Origin: Sphingomonadaceae bacterium
GTDB taxonomy: Bacteria; Pseudomonadota; Alphaproteobacteria; Sphingomonadales; Sphingomonadaceae
DNA length: 64,000 bases
Reading direction: 5' to 3'
Assembly (NCBI GenBank): GCA_019239915.1
Contig: JAFAZF010000051.1
Location: 1-64,000 of the forward strand
In this document: positions 1 through 7,896 of the stretch, piece after piece
How the letters are laid out: each line of letters starts with the position of its first letter
Position numbering within the stretch: position 1 is the first letter of the stretch
Notes under the pieces: generated by a model
The model's database searches: none
What the model was told of the DNA's origin: nothing
The model's input: only the letters and a program-made list of their open reading frames with translations
Made by a program: the position numbers and the translations under genes

Positions 1-366
1 AAGCGGCTCTACAACCAGTATAATTGCGTCGGCTGCCATTCCAACGGCGGCGGCGGCATGGCGCCGAGCCTGATGGACGATCAGTGGATCTATGGCGGCC
101 GGCTCGAGCAGATCCACCAGACGCTGGTCGAGGGTCGCCCGAACGGCATGCCGGCCTGGGGCGGCAAAATCCCGGACGATCAGCTGTGGGAAATCTCGGC
201 CTACGTCCGTTCGCTGTCGCTGCCGCAGACGATCGCGGCGAGCCGCGACAACACGCCCGGCCAGAATCCCGCGCCGGTGCCGCGCGCCGCCGACGAGCAT
301 GCCGGATGGTCACCACCGCCGCAGACCACCAATGACTATACCTCGACCACGATGGGGCCAGGATAG
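1..366 (+). CDS. c-type cytochrome, C-terminal part (5' end outside window)
   Basis: The frame is open from base 1 to a TAG at 364-366, giving 121 residues of a protein whose start lies outside the window. A class I heme-binding motif CVGCH is at residues 9-13, followed by a Gly-rich turn and a likely axial Met region around NGMPAWGGK, typical of small periplasmic monoheme cytochromes. The tail after the fold is Pro/Ala-rich. The next two genes are accessory genes of PQQ-dependent alcohol/methanol dehydrogenases, so this is probably the electron acceptor (XoxG-like) of a quinoprotein dehydrogenase encoded just upstream. The family is clear; the exact partner is inferred. Confidence 0.8.
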   Translation, partial: KRLYNQYNCVGCHSNGGGGMAPSLMDDQWIYGGRLEQIHQTLVEGRPNGMPAWGGKIPDDQLWEISAYVRSLSLPQTIAASRDNTPGQNPAPVPRAADEHAGWSPPPQTTNDYTSTTMGPG

Positions 367-377
367 CCGCAATTCCC

Positions 378-461
378 CCGTTCGTCCTGAGCGAAGTCGA
401 AGGACGTGCATCGCGAGGTGTCGTTTGCGGCAGGTGCTTCGACTTCGCTCAGCACGAACGG
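378..461. repeat. Palindromic intergenic repeat, family A copy 1
   Basis: The left arm (378-405, CCGTTCGTCCTGAGCGAAGT...) is nearly the reverse complement of the right arm (434-461). The arms are separated by about 28 bases. The same arms recur at 21439, 50461, 55734, 59763 and 63749. The right end supplies most of a GGAG at 460-463, eight bases before the TTG start of the next gene. Confidence 0.85.
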
Positions 462-471
462 AGTTTAGATT

Positions 472-1428
472 TTGAGGATCGTTATAACAGCGGTTGCACT
501 CTGCCTGGCGGCTCCTGCGGTGGCCGACACCGTCTTCGTCTCGGATGAGGTGCAGAACGTGCTGCACGTGATCGATGGGCCGACGGGCGCGCTGCGGCCG
601 CCCATGCCGGTCGGCCAGCGCCCGCGCGGCATGGAGCTCTCGCCCGACCGGCGCACGCTCTACATCGCGGAGGGCAATAGCAACCGCATCGACGCGATGG
701 ATCTCGCCACGCGCCGCATCACGCGCCAGCTCAACTCAGGCACGGATCCCGAGCGGTTCGTCGTTAGCCCCGACGGCAAACGCCTCTACATCGCCAACGA
801 GGATCACAGCGCCGTCACCTTCCTCGACATCGCTGGCAACAAGGCGATCCGTGACGTGACGGTCGGTCCGCAACCCGAGGGCATGGCGGTCAGCCCGGAC
901 GGCAAGCTCGTCATTGCGACATCGGAAACCGCGAGCACCGTGCACTTCATCGATGCCGCCAGCGGCAAGTTGCTCGACAGCGTGCTGGTCGGCTCGCGGC
1001 CGCGTTCCGCGATCTTCATCAAGGGCGGCCGGGAGCTTTGGGTGACGTCGGAGCAGCGCGGCATCATCAGCATCTTCGATCCGGCGACGCGCAGGATCGT
1101 CGCGAAGATCGATCTCGTGAAACTGCTGCCGAGCATCTCGCCGGTGCAGGCGGTCGAAATGCGCATCACGCGGGACGGCAAGCGGCTGTTCGTCGCACTC
1201 GGGCGCGGCAATCATGTCGCCGAGATCGATCCTGCCACGCGGAAGCTGGTGCGAACCTGGCCCGTTGGCAACCGCAACTGGGGTATCGCGCTCTCACCTG
1301 ACGAGAAACGCCTCTACGCCGTGGCTGGCCTCTCCGGAGACATGACCGTGATCGATCTCGCGAAGAATGCCGTCCTGCGCACGGTGAAGCTCGGCGGCCA
1401 GCCATGGGGCGTGGTGGCGGTGCAATGA
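472..1428 (+). CDS. PQQ-dependent catabolism-associated beta-propeller (YVTN) protein
   Basis: This is a 318-residue secreted protein. It has a signal peptide (about residues 1-18, ending in APAVA) followed by repeated YVTN/NHL-like blades with recurrent motifs such as SPDGKRLYIAN, SPDGKLVIA and SPDEKRLYAV. Together these predict a seven-bladed beta-propeller in the periplasm. Such proteins are encoded beside PQQ-dependent alcohol dehydrogenases; their biochemical role is unknown. The TTG start is preferred because GGAG lies eight bases upstream and the signal peptide begins there. The end overlaps the next gene (ATGA), so the two are co-translated. Confidence 0.85.
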   Translation: MRIVITAVALCLAAPAVADTVFVSDEVQNVLHVIDGPTGALRPPMPVGQRPRGMELSPDRRTLYIAEGNSNRIDAMDLATRRITRQLNSGTDPERFVVSPDGKRLYIANEDHSAVTFLDIAGNKAIRDVTVGPQPEGMAVSPDGKLVIATSETASTVHFIDAASGKLLDSVLVGSRPRSAIFIKGGRELWVTSEQRGIISIFDPATRRIVAKIDLVKLLPSISPVQAVEMRITRDGKRLFVALGRGNHVAEIDPATRKLVRTWPVGNRNWGIALSPDEKRLYAVAGLSGDMTVIDLAKNAVLRTVKLGGQPWGVVAVQ

Positions 1429-2207
1429 CCATGCTCGGCCTGCTCCTCGCGCTTCAGGCGACCGTGGCGCCCCAGCCGCTCACCGTCTGCGCCGATCCCA
1501 ACAATCTGCCCTTCTCCAACGCGCAGCAGCAGGGGTTCGAGAACCGGATCGCCGACCTGATCGCTAAGGATCTCGGCCGCCCGATCACTTATGTCTGGTG
1601 GGCGCAGCGGCGCGGCTACGTCCGCAACACGCTCACGGATCGCAAATGCGATCTCTGGCCGGGCGTCGCCGCCGGCGTCGAAATGGTCTCGACGACGAGA
1701 CCCTATTATCGCTCGAGCTACATGTTCGTGTCGCGCGCGGACAAGCCGCTCGCCGGCCTCACGCTCGATGATCCGCGGCTGAAGACGCTGACGATCGGCG
1801 TCCAGATGGTGGGCAACGACGCGCAGAACACGCCGCCCGCACATGCGCTCGCCAGCCGCGGCCTCACCGGCAACGTGCGCGGCTACATGATCTATGGCGA
1901 CTACGAGCAGCCCAACCCACCTGCGGGGATCGTCAAGGCGGTAGCGGCGGGCGACATCGACGTCGCGCTCGTGTGGGGGCCGCTCGCCGGCTACTTCGCC
2001 AAGCAATCGACGGTGCCGCTCAGGCTCGAGAAGGTCACGCCCTGGCTCGACGGCGCGCAATGGCCGATGACCTACGATATCTCGATGGGCGTGCGTCGCG
2101 ACGAGCCGGCGCTGCAGGCGCAGGTCGAGGACATTCTGGAGCGTGAACAGCCGAGGATCACCGCGATCCTCGCGTCCTACAACGTGCCGCTCGACAGCGC
2201 GGATTGA
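1425..2207 (+). CDS. Quinoprotein dehydrogenase-associated substrate-binding protein (XoxJ-like)
   Basis: The 260-residue protein belongs to the periplasmic solute-binding protein fold (SBP_bac_3-like). It has a short hydrophobic leader and then the characteristic opening TVCADPNNLPFSN. Further family marks are WWAQRRGYVRNTL and CDLWPGVAAG. In methylotrophs the homologue XoxJ sits beside the lanthanide methanol dehydrogenase XoxF and cytochrome XoxG and is thought to help activate or assemble the enzyme; no ABC permease is nearby. The ATG overlaps the upstream TGA. It ends four bases from the convergent mrpD-like gene. Confidence 0.85.
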   Translation: MTMLGLLLALQATVAPQPLTVCADPNNLPFSNAQQQGFENRIADLIAKDLGRPITYVWWAQRRGYVRNTLTDRKCDLWPGVAAGVEMVSTTRPYYRSSYMFVSRADKPLAGLTLDDPRLKTLTIGVQMVGNDAQNTPPAHALASRGLTGNVRGYMIYGDYEQPNPPAGIVKAVAAGDIDVALVWGPLAGYFAKQSTVPLRLEKVTPWLDGAQWPMTYDISMGVRRDEPALQAQVEDILEREQPRITAILASYNVPLDSAD

Positions 2208-2211
2208 CGCC

Positions 2212-3981
2212 TCAAGTGAAGCCGAATGCGGCGGCGCACGAGGCAAGCAACGCGAGGCCGACCGTTCCCCAGGTGACATAGTCGGGAAGCAGGCCGCTGT
2301 GCAGCGCGTCGATCGCCGCCAACGGCGCCCGCTCGACACGCGCGATCGCGCGCCCGCCGCTGCTGGTCGGGCGATGGCGGAGCAGCGCGAGCAGGGTGAG
2401 GGCGAGGGTGATCGCGAGCGTCGCCAGCGATGCGGACACGCCGCCGGCGGTGGGCAGCGCGACGGCTCCGCTGCCGAACGGATCGAGCAGCCGCGGTGCG
2501 GCGCGGGTGATGAAGGGTGTGGCCAGACTGGCCGGAGCCAGCGCGAGCGCAGTGAGGATCAGGCAAGGCAGCATCATCAGGATCATCGGTCTGTCGGGCA
2601 TTTCGTGCTCGCGCTCGGTCGGCGCCGCGCGCTCGGGGCCGGGCGCGCCGCTCCATCCGAAGAAGATCCGCAAGGCAGAGCGCAGCACCGCCGCGCCCGT
2701 CAGCGCGCCTGAGACAATCATCGCGGCAGACGCCGCCTCGCCCGGCACCTGACCGTCGATCAGGTGTGTCGCGCTGTGGAGCAAGCCGTACGGCAGCCCG
2801 CCGAGCATGACGCCGCCCGCGACCATCGCAAGGCCGGCCGGCCAGAGCGGCCGACCTTTGCCGTAGAGCGCGATCTCGTCGATCGAGTTGTGCCGCGCGA
2901 GCAGAATGCCCGCGACCATGAAAAGCGCGCCCTTCACCAGACCGTGGCCGAGCAGGTAGAGTAGCAGCCCGGCGATGCCGGTCGCTTGCAGCGTCGCGAC
3001 GCCGATCAGCATGATGCCCAGATGCGAGATCGTCGAAAAGGCGAGCAGCCGCTTGAGATGACGCTGGCTCCAGGCCATCAGGCCACCGAGGATAGCCGTC
3101 GCCGCACCCAGCCACAGCAGCGGGCCGTGGACGACCGCCACGACGGCCTGGCTACCCGCGAACAGCTGGACGATCAGCTTCGCCAGTCCGAACAGGCCGA
3201 GACTCACCATCGCACCCGAGAAGATGACCGACACGGGACTGGGCGCGACCGCATGCGCATCCGCCAGCCACATGTGGAAGGGCAGGATCGCGGCCTTGGT
3301 CAGCAGCGCCGCGGCCAGCAGGCAGAACCCCGCGAGCACCACCGGGTCCGATCCGGCGCGGCCAATCTCGCGACCCATCAGCGATATGTCCATCGTGCCG
3401 AAGCGCGCATAGAGCAGTCCCACGCCCAACAGCATGAGGAAGCTCGCGATCGCGTTGGTGACTGTGAAGTTGAACGCGCCCTCGAGCGAGCTCTGGCCGA
3501 GCGGATAGGCGGTGAGCGCGAAGGCGGCGACGCTCATGAGCTCGAACCATACGAACAGGTTGAACAGGTCGTGCGTGAGGCAAAACCCGATCATCGCCGC
3601 GAGGAAGAGCAGCATCAGCACGTGGAAATGGCTGTGCACCTCGTCGAAATAGCCCCAGGCGAAGAGGAAGCTCATCGCGAACAGGAAGGCGCAGAAGCAG
3701 GCGACCGCTGCGCTCGCCGGATCGGCGAGGAAGCCGATGCCGAGCACCACATCGCTGCGATGGGATGATGCCGGCGTCCAGCCGCCGAACCAGTGCGGGA
3801 TCGCGCCATGGAGGGCATGGTCGGCGATCCATCCGCACAGGATCGCGACCGCGATTGAGGTCACGATCGCGAGGCAGTCGCCGCTACGCGCCGGCAGCCA
3901 ATGGGCGAGCAGGGCGAGCAGCGCCGCCGCGCCGAGCGGCGCCAGCACCGCGAGCGGCAGAAGCGTCTCGGCAGCGCTCAT
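2212..3981 (-). CDS. mrpD: Mrp-type cation/proton antiporter subunit D (NuoN/MrpD family)
   Basis: This 589-residue polytopic membrane protein belongs to the proton-conducting complex I family. Conserved charged membrane residues are visible: the Glu in WFELMSVAAFALT, the Lys in LLTKAAILPFHMW and a Lys in GHGLVKGALFMVAG, with a HAVAPSPVS loop between. It is the last gene of seven overlapping minus-strand genes and starts with ATGA overlap on mrpC. The C-terminal third is longer than in typical MrpD (about 500 residues), adding hydrophobic segments. It is the only large antiporter-like subunit in the cluster. Confidence 0.88.
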   Translation of the reverse strand: MSAAETLLPLAVLAPLGAAALLALLAHWLPARSGDCLAIVTSIAVAILCGWIADHALHGAIPHWFGGWTPASSHRSDVVLGIGFLADPASAAVACFCAFLFAMSFLFAWGYFDEVHSHFHVLMLLFLAAMIGFCLTHDLFNLFVWFELMSVAAFALTAYPLGQSSLEGAFNFTVTNAIASFLMLLGVGLLYARFGTMDISLMGREIGRAGSDPVVLAGFCLLAAALLTKAAILPFHMWLADAHAVAPSPVSVIFSGAMVSLGLFGLAKLIVQLFAGSQAVVAVVHGPLLWLGAATAILGGLMAWSQRHLKRLLAFSTISHLGIMLIGVATLQATGIAGLLLYLLGHGLVKGALFMVAGILLARHNSIDEIALYGKGRPLWPAGLAMVAGGVMLGGLPYGLLHSATHLIDGQVPGEAASAAMIVSGALTGAAVLRSALRIFFGWSGAPGPERAAPTEREHEMPDRPMILMMLPCLILTALALAPASLATPFITRAAPRLLDPFGSGAVALPTAGGVSASLATLAITLALTLLALLRHRPTSSGGRAIARVERAPLAAIDALHSGLLPDYVTWGTVGLALLASCAAAFGFT

Positions 3982-4328
3982 TTCGTGTGGCGCAACGGTC
4001 GCAGCTGCTGCGGATCGGTCGTACCGCAGCGCTTATGGACTTGCAGGGCGATCACCAGGAGCAACGCCGTCACGGCCGCGCCGACGACGATGTCGGTGAG
4101 GACCAGCGCGTGCACGACAGGATCGACCGAAGCGGTGCCGGGTGGATGTTCGTAGAAAATCGGCGGCCCGGAGTGCCAGCGGAAGCCGATGCTGAGCAGC
4201 AGCACGTAGGTCGACGACTGGCAGACCGACAGGGAGCCGATGATGTGGACATAATCGCGCGACGTGACGATGCCGTAGATGCCGATCCCGAACAGCCATG
4301 CGGTCACGAGCCAGGGAAGCAGCGTCAT
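3978..4328 (-). CDS. mrpC: Mrp-type antiporter subunit C (NuoK-like)
   Basis: The product is a 116-residue protein with three predicted membrane helices of the NuoK/MrpC family. The family region GIVTSRDYVHIIGSLSV is followed by the helix containing SSTYVLLLSIGF, and the third helix DPVVHALVLTDIVVG carries the conserved DPVxHALVLTDIVVGxAxTA pattern. Start and stop codons overlap mrpB and mrpD (ATGA on both sides), so the three are translationally coupled. Confidence 0.88.
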   Translation of the reverse strand: MTLLPWLVTAWLFGIGIYGIVTSRDYVHIIGSLSVCQSSTYVLLLSIGFRWHSGPPIFYEHPPGTASVDPVVHALVLTDIVVGAAVTALLLVIALQVHKRCGTTDPQQLRPLRHTK

Positions 4329-5101
4329 GCATCCTCCTCGTCGGGCACCGGATCGCTTTCCGGCGTTCGGGTCTCCTCCATGAACTCCGCCACCAGCACC
4401 GCGAACCCGCCCAGCACAGCGAGCGCGACACCGATATTGACCGGGACCATCAGCCCGCCCGAATAGAGATCCTTCCATTTGCCGGTCGGCAGGAGACTGG
4501 TGAGCGCGGGCACGCTCCAGGCGAGCGGCAGCGCCGCGCAGAGCACGAAGAGCAGCGCGCCAAGGCCTTCGATGAACGCCATCAGCGGATGCGGCACGCG
4601 GCTGCGCCAGCGCGCATAGCCGTCGCCGAGATAGACGAGGAGCAGCGCGGAAACCGCGATCGCCCCAGCCTGGAACCCGCCGCCGGGCGTGACGGTGCCA
4701 TGCAGCGCGACATAAGCCGAAAAGGCGAGCAGGATTGGCGCGCCGATGCGGCAGACGACGATGCTCGCATCGTCGCGCTCGATGGTGGCGCGGCCCGGCA
4801 CCCGGCCGGCATGTTCGGCGCGATCCTCGCCGCGGCTGCCGCGCAGCAATACCACCGCGCCGGTAACCGCGCACAGCAGCATCGACTCCTCGCCGAGCGT
4901 GTCGAGCCCGCGCACATCGAAGTTCACCGCCGCGACCATGTTCGAGACGGTGCGCAGATGCGGGAGCAACCGGTTGACGACCTGGCCGTAGGCCGCCGTG
5001 GGGCTGCCGAAGGGCGGCAATGCGGTCACGACCGCCCAGACCGCCGGCGCGAGCGCCAGCATCGCCGCGATCAGCAAACCGAGCCGCCAGCGCGCGGTCA
5101 C
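4325..5101 (-). CDS. mrpB: Mrp/Mbh-type antiporter subunit B with MbhE-like N-terminal region
   Basis: The 258-residue protein has two parts. Residues about 1-85 resemble the MbhE segment, which in full-size systems lies at the end of MrpA; the mark is NFDVRGLDTLGEE. Residues about 110-245 are the MnhB domain, with the signature HGTVTPGGGFQAGAI. Family knowledge: in Mrp antiporters these regions help form the membrane module. The GTG start overlaps the stop of the preceding small gene. The C-terminus is acidic and cytosolic. Confidence 0.85.
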   Translation of the reverse strand: MTARWRLGLLIAAMLALAPAVWAVVTALPPFGSPTAAYGQVVNRLLPHLRTVSNMVAAVNFDVRGLDTLGEESMLLCAVTGAVVLLRGSRGEDRAEHAGRVPGRATIERDDASIVVCRIGAPILLAFSAYVALHGTVTPGGGFQAGAIAVSALLLVYLGDGYARWRSRVPHPLMAFIEGLGALLFVLCAALPLAWSVPALTSLLPTGKWKDLYSGGLMVPVNIGVALAVLGGFAVLVAEFMEETRTPESDPVPDEEDA

Positions 5102-5343
5102 TGTCGCGCCCGGTTCATGGCGATCGCCGCGAGCGTGACGAGGTAGAGGAGCGGCGTCAGCGCCGTTCCCACCGCGATCTCCGACAGCGCGACGTCAGGC
5201 GCCTGCAGCGCGGTGAACAGCAAGCCGAGCACCAGCCCGTTCGCCGCGATCGCGAACACCTGTCGCTTAGGATCGCGCGACAGAACCACCAGCAGCCCCG
5301 AGCAGGCGGCGAGCAGCAGAAGTGCGGCGAGGATAGCCTTCAC
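5098..5343 (-). CDS. MrpA C-terminal-like subunit (DUF4040/MbhD)
   Basis: The product is an 81-residue membrane protein with three predicted helices, homologous to MbhD and to the region that follows the NuoL-like domain in MrpA. The family motif is ALQAPDVALSEIAVGTAL. A GTG start at 5343 overlaps the mrpG stop (GTGA), and the end overlaps mrpB. Here the segment is a separate gene and no NuoL-like MrpA body precedes it, the archaeal Mbh arrangement rather than that of ordinary Mrp. Confidence 0.85.
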   Translation of the reverse strand: MKAILAALLLLAACSGLLVVLSRDPKRQVFAIAANGLVLGLLFTALQAPDVALSEIAVGTALTPLLYLVTLAAIAMNRARQ

Positions 5344-5624
5344 CGCATCTCTCCACTGCGCAGATGAAGCGCGCGTGCGACGCGGAACGAGAGCAGCGCG
5401 CCGGCGAGGATCGTCACCAGCCAGATCGCAAGACATTTGAAGGCGCGCGCGCTGGCGCCGTCGCTGGCGAATGCGGCGAGCATGATCGCTCCACCGGCTA
5501 CGAGGTTGAGGAAGGTGACCGCATGCAGCCGCTCGAGCGGCGTTTCGAGCCGCACGAACGCGATGGCCGCAAGCCAGGCTGCCGCGGCGCCGATACCGAG
5601 CAAGGCCCACACCGCCGCGATCAC
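5340..5624 (-). CDS. mrpG: Mrp-type antiporter subunit G
   Basis: The 94-residue protein has three hydrophobic segments and the MrpG/MbhC family sequence RLETPLERLHAVTFLN, where the RxxTxxxRLHA pattern is conserved. The GTG start at 5624 overlaps the mrpF stop, and its TGA overlaps the GTG of the MbhD-like gene. It is a small membrane subunit that belongs to the E-F-G module of Mrp complexes. Confidence 0.85.
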   Translation of the reverse strand: MIAAVWALLGIGAAAAWLAAIAFVRLETPLERLHAVTFLNLVAGGAIMLAAFASDGASARAFKCLAIWLVTILAGALLSFRVARALHLRSGEMR

Positions 5625-5884
5625 AGCCAGCGCTCCTCGAACAGCGCGAACAGCAAGGTTCCGGGCAGGATCAACAGCGCCAAAGCCAAAGCGAGATCGA
5701 TCGAGGAAGCCTGATCGATGACGAAATCGAGTGTGACGAACAAGAACGTCGCAAGCGAACTCGCAAGCGCGATCGCCACCAGCCGGTGCCCGGCATCGCC
5801 GCGCCCGGCCGCGAACACCGCCAGCGCGAACGGTGCGAGCAGCGCCAGGGTCGCCACGGTCCACGCCGCGATCATGCGAGCCAA
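5621..5884 (-). CDS. mrpF: Mrp-type antiporter subunit F
   Basis: The 87-residue protein has three predicted helices and ends in a short polar tail. MrpF family features are the middle section GHRLVAIALASSLATFLF and the closing helix SIDLALALALLILPGTLLF. It overlaps mrpE by about 13 bases and mrpG by four, consistent with one transcript from mrpE to mrpD. Confidence 0.82.
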   Translation of the reverse strand: MARMIAAWTVATLALLAPFALAVFAAGRGDAGHRLVAIALASSLATFLFVTLDFVIDQASSIDLALALALLILPGTLLFALFEERWL

Positions 5885-6345
5885 CGCGGATCGGGCAGCT
5901 CCGGCGGCGCGACGATCGCATGGAGCACTGCCTTGTCGCGGCCCGGCGGCAGCCGAACGACGAAACTGTCGGGCGCGAGCGAGGCGGCGAGCACCGCCGT
6001 GGCACGCCGCGCGCCGTCGGAGGGATCATCTTGCGGGCCGTGCACAAAAGGGATGACGAGCGCGCGGCCGCGCACGTCTCCACGAACAGCCGCACGGACC
6101 AGCTTCGCGCCGGTATGAAGGACGGCAGGGGCGAGATGGACGATCGCCGACCACCAGCGCCGCAGATGCTCGCCCCACTCTGCGACGGCACGCACGCGAG
6201 CGGCGTCTGTGAAGCACCAGGCGACGAGAAGGCCCGCAAGTATCAAGGCCGTCGCGGCTTCGGTCGCCGACACCTGTCCGGCGAGCATCAGGTAGCCGCC
6301 GAAGGTCAACGCTGCGATGATGAGGAGCCGAATGCCGGCGGCCAT
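5872..6345 (-). CDS. mrpE: Mrp-type antiporter subunit E
   Basis: The 157-residue protein has two N-terminal hydrophobic segments and a cytosolic domain. The MrpE family region PFVHGPQDDPSDGARRATA is followed by LAASLAPDSFVV. The ATG at 6345 is chosen because GGGGAAGG lies just upstream on the minus strand. It is the first gene of the antiporter operon, divergent from amtB, so the promoter should lie in 6346-6533. Confidence 0.82.
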   Translation of the reverse strand: MAAGIRLLIIAALTFGGYLMLAGQVSATEAATALILAGLLVAWCFTDAARVRAVAEWGEHLRRWWSAIVHLAPAVLHTGAKLVRAAVRGDVRGRALVIPFVHGPQDDPSDGARRATAVLAASLAPDSFVVRLPPGRDKAVLHAIVAPPELPDPRWLA

Positions 6346-6533
6346 GACCTTCCCCAGCGGATATACGCTGGCCCAACGTGCCGGAGGGTCGCCGGTTTCG
6401 CCGAATCTTGCGGCACCGAAAGTCCGCGACACGCGCCGCCACCGGCGAATTGCCCGTCGCGCGCGACGCCTCTAATGGCTGCCGTCAATGAAAAGATGGC
6501 CCGCAGGTCGGGTCGCGAGGGGGGATGTCCGGA

Positions 6534-7844
6534 ATGACGATCACGCATCTGCTGCGGCGGGCGCTCGGCGTAGGCGTGCTGGCGCTTCTTCCGGCTGGCG
6601 CCGCCTGCGCGCAGGGGCTGCCGGATACGGCGATCGATCGCGGCGACACGGCTTTCCTGCTCGTCGCTTCGGCGTTGGTGCTGTTCATGACGCTGCCGGG
6701 TCTGGCGCTGTTCTATGGCGGCCTGATACGCGCCAAGAACTTCCTGTCGGTGCTGATGCAGTGCTTCGCGATCGCGGCGCTGGTGTCACTGCTGTGGGCG
6801 CTCGGCGGCTATAGCCTCGCCTTCGGCAAGGGCGGGCCTTGGTTGGGGGATCTCACGCGCGTGGGGCTTGCCGGGCTGTCGCGGCCGCTCCCCGGTGCCG
6901 CCGTGCCCGAAAATGTCTTCGCGCTCTATCAGATGATGTTCGCGATCATCACGCCCGCGCTGATCGTCGGCGCCTTTCCCGAGCGGGTCCGGTTCGGCTG
7001 GGTCATGCTGTTCTCCGGCCTCTGGCTGCTGCTCGTCTACGTCCCGATCGCGCATTGGCTGTGGGGCGGGGGCTGGCTGGCGCGGCGCGGCGCGCTGGAC
7101 TTTGCGGGCGGCATCGTCGTCCACACCACCGCGGGCATTTCGGCGCTCGTGCTAGCGCTGCTCATCGGCCCGCGACGGGGGTTCCCCGGCAGCCTCATCC
7201 CACCCCACAGCTCGGCGATGACGATGGTCGGAGCCGGCATGCTCTGGGTCGGGTGGTTCGGCTTCAACGGTGGCTCCGCGCTCGCCGCAGACGCGCACGC
7301 CGGCGACGCGCTGCTCGCAACGCACCTCGCCGCTGCAGCCGCCGCGCTGAGCTGGGCTGCGCTCGAGAGGATCAAGATCGGCAAGGCAACGTCGATCGGA
7401 CTGGTCACCGGCGCCGTCGCAGGATTGGCGACGGTCACGCCTGCGGCCGGCTATGTCTCGCCGCTCGCGGGCGCGGCGGCGGGCGTGATCGGCGCGGCGG
7501 TGTGTTTCGCGGCGGTGCTCATCGTCAAGCAGCGTTGGCGGATCGACGACTCGCTCGACGTGTTCGCCGTCCATGGCGTTGGCGGAATGCTCGGCTCGCT
7601 GCTGCTGGCGCCGCTGGGAAGCGCCGCGCTCGGCGGCATCGGGCCGCATGCCGACGTACCGGTGTCGATTCAGTTCGGGGCGCAGGTGCTCGGCGTCGGC
7701 ATCGCGCTGGTCTGGTCGGCAGCGCTCACGGTGATCCTGGCGAAGCTCGTGGCGCTCGTCGTGCCGATGCGTGTCGATGGCGAGGCCGAGCACGAGGGAC
7801 TCGACCTCGCCAGCCATGGCGAGCGTGCCTACGAATTCGACTGA
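6534..7844 (+). CDS. amtB: Ammonium transporter (Amt family)
   Basis: This is an inner-membrane channel for ammonium/ammonia with a signal peptide (about residues 1-27, ending GAACA) and eleven predicted helices; 436 residues is normal for Amt. Family motifs include LALFYGGLIRAKNFLSVLM, GIVVHTTAGISALVLA with the first pore histidine, and VFAVHGVGGMLGS with the second. A run GAGGGGGG at 6517-6524 gives a good Shine-Dalgarno for ATG 6534; an in-frame ATG at 6525 directly abuts the run and is less likely. No glnK gene adjoins it, which is unusual because amtB and glnK are often paired. Confidence 0.93.
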   Translation: MTITHLLRRALGVGVLALLPAGAACAQGLPDTAIDRGDTAFLLVASALVLFMTLPGLALFYGGLIRAKNFLSVLMQCFAIAALVSLLWALGGYSLAFGKGGPWLGDLTRVGLAGLSRPLPGAAVPENVFALYQMMFAIITPALIVGAFPERVRFGWVMLFSGLWLLLVYVPIAHWLWGGGWLARRGALDFAGGIVVHTTAGISALVLALLIGPRRGFPGSLIPPHSSAMTMVGAGMLWVGWFGFNGGSALAADAHAGDALLATHLAAAAAALSWAALERIKIGKATSIGLVTGAVAGLATVTPAAGYVSPLAGAAAGVIGAAVCFAAVLIVKQRWRIDDSLDVFAVHGVGGMLGSLLLAPLGSAALGGIGPHADVPVSIQFGAQVLGVGIALVWSAALTVILAKLVALVVPMRVDGEAEHEGLDLASHGERAYEFD

Positions 7845-7896
7845 GCGGAGAGCTGAGTCGCGTGCGGCCCGGAGCGCAGTGGCGCGTTAGGAGATC

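Noticed and set aside
378-461. Family A repeats considered as CRISPR or rho-independent terminators
   Set aside because: Copies are single and dispersed, without regular spacers, and the stems are not followed by U-runs; REP-like elements explain them better.
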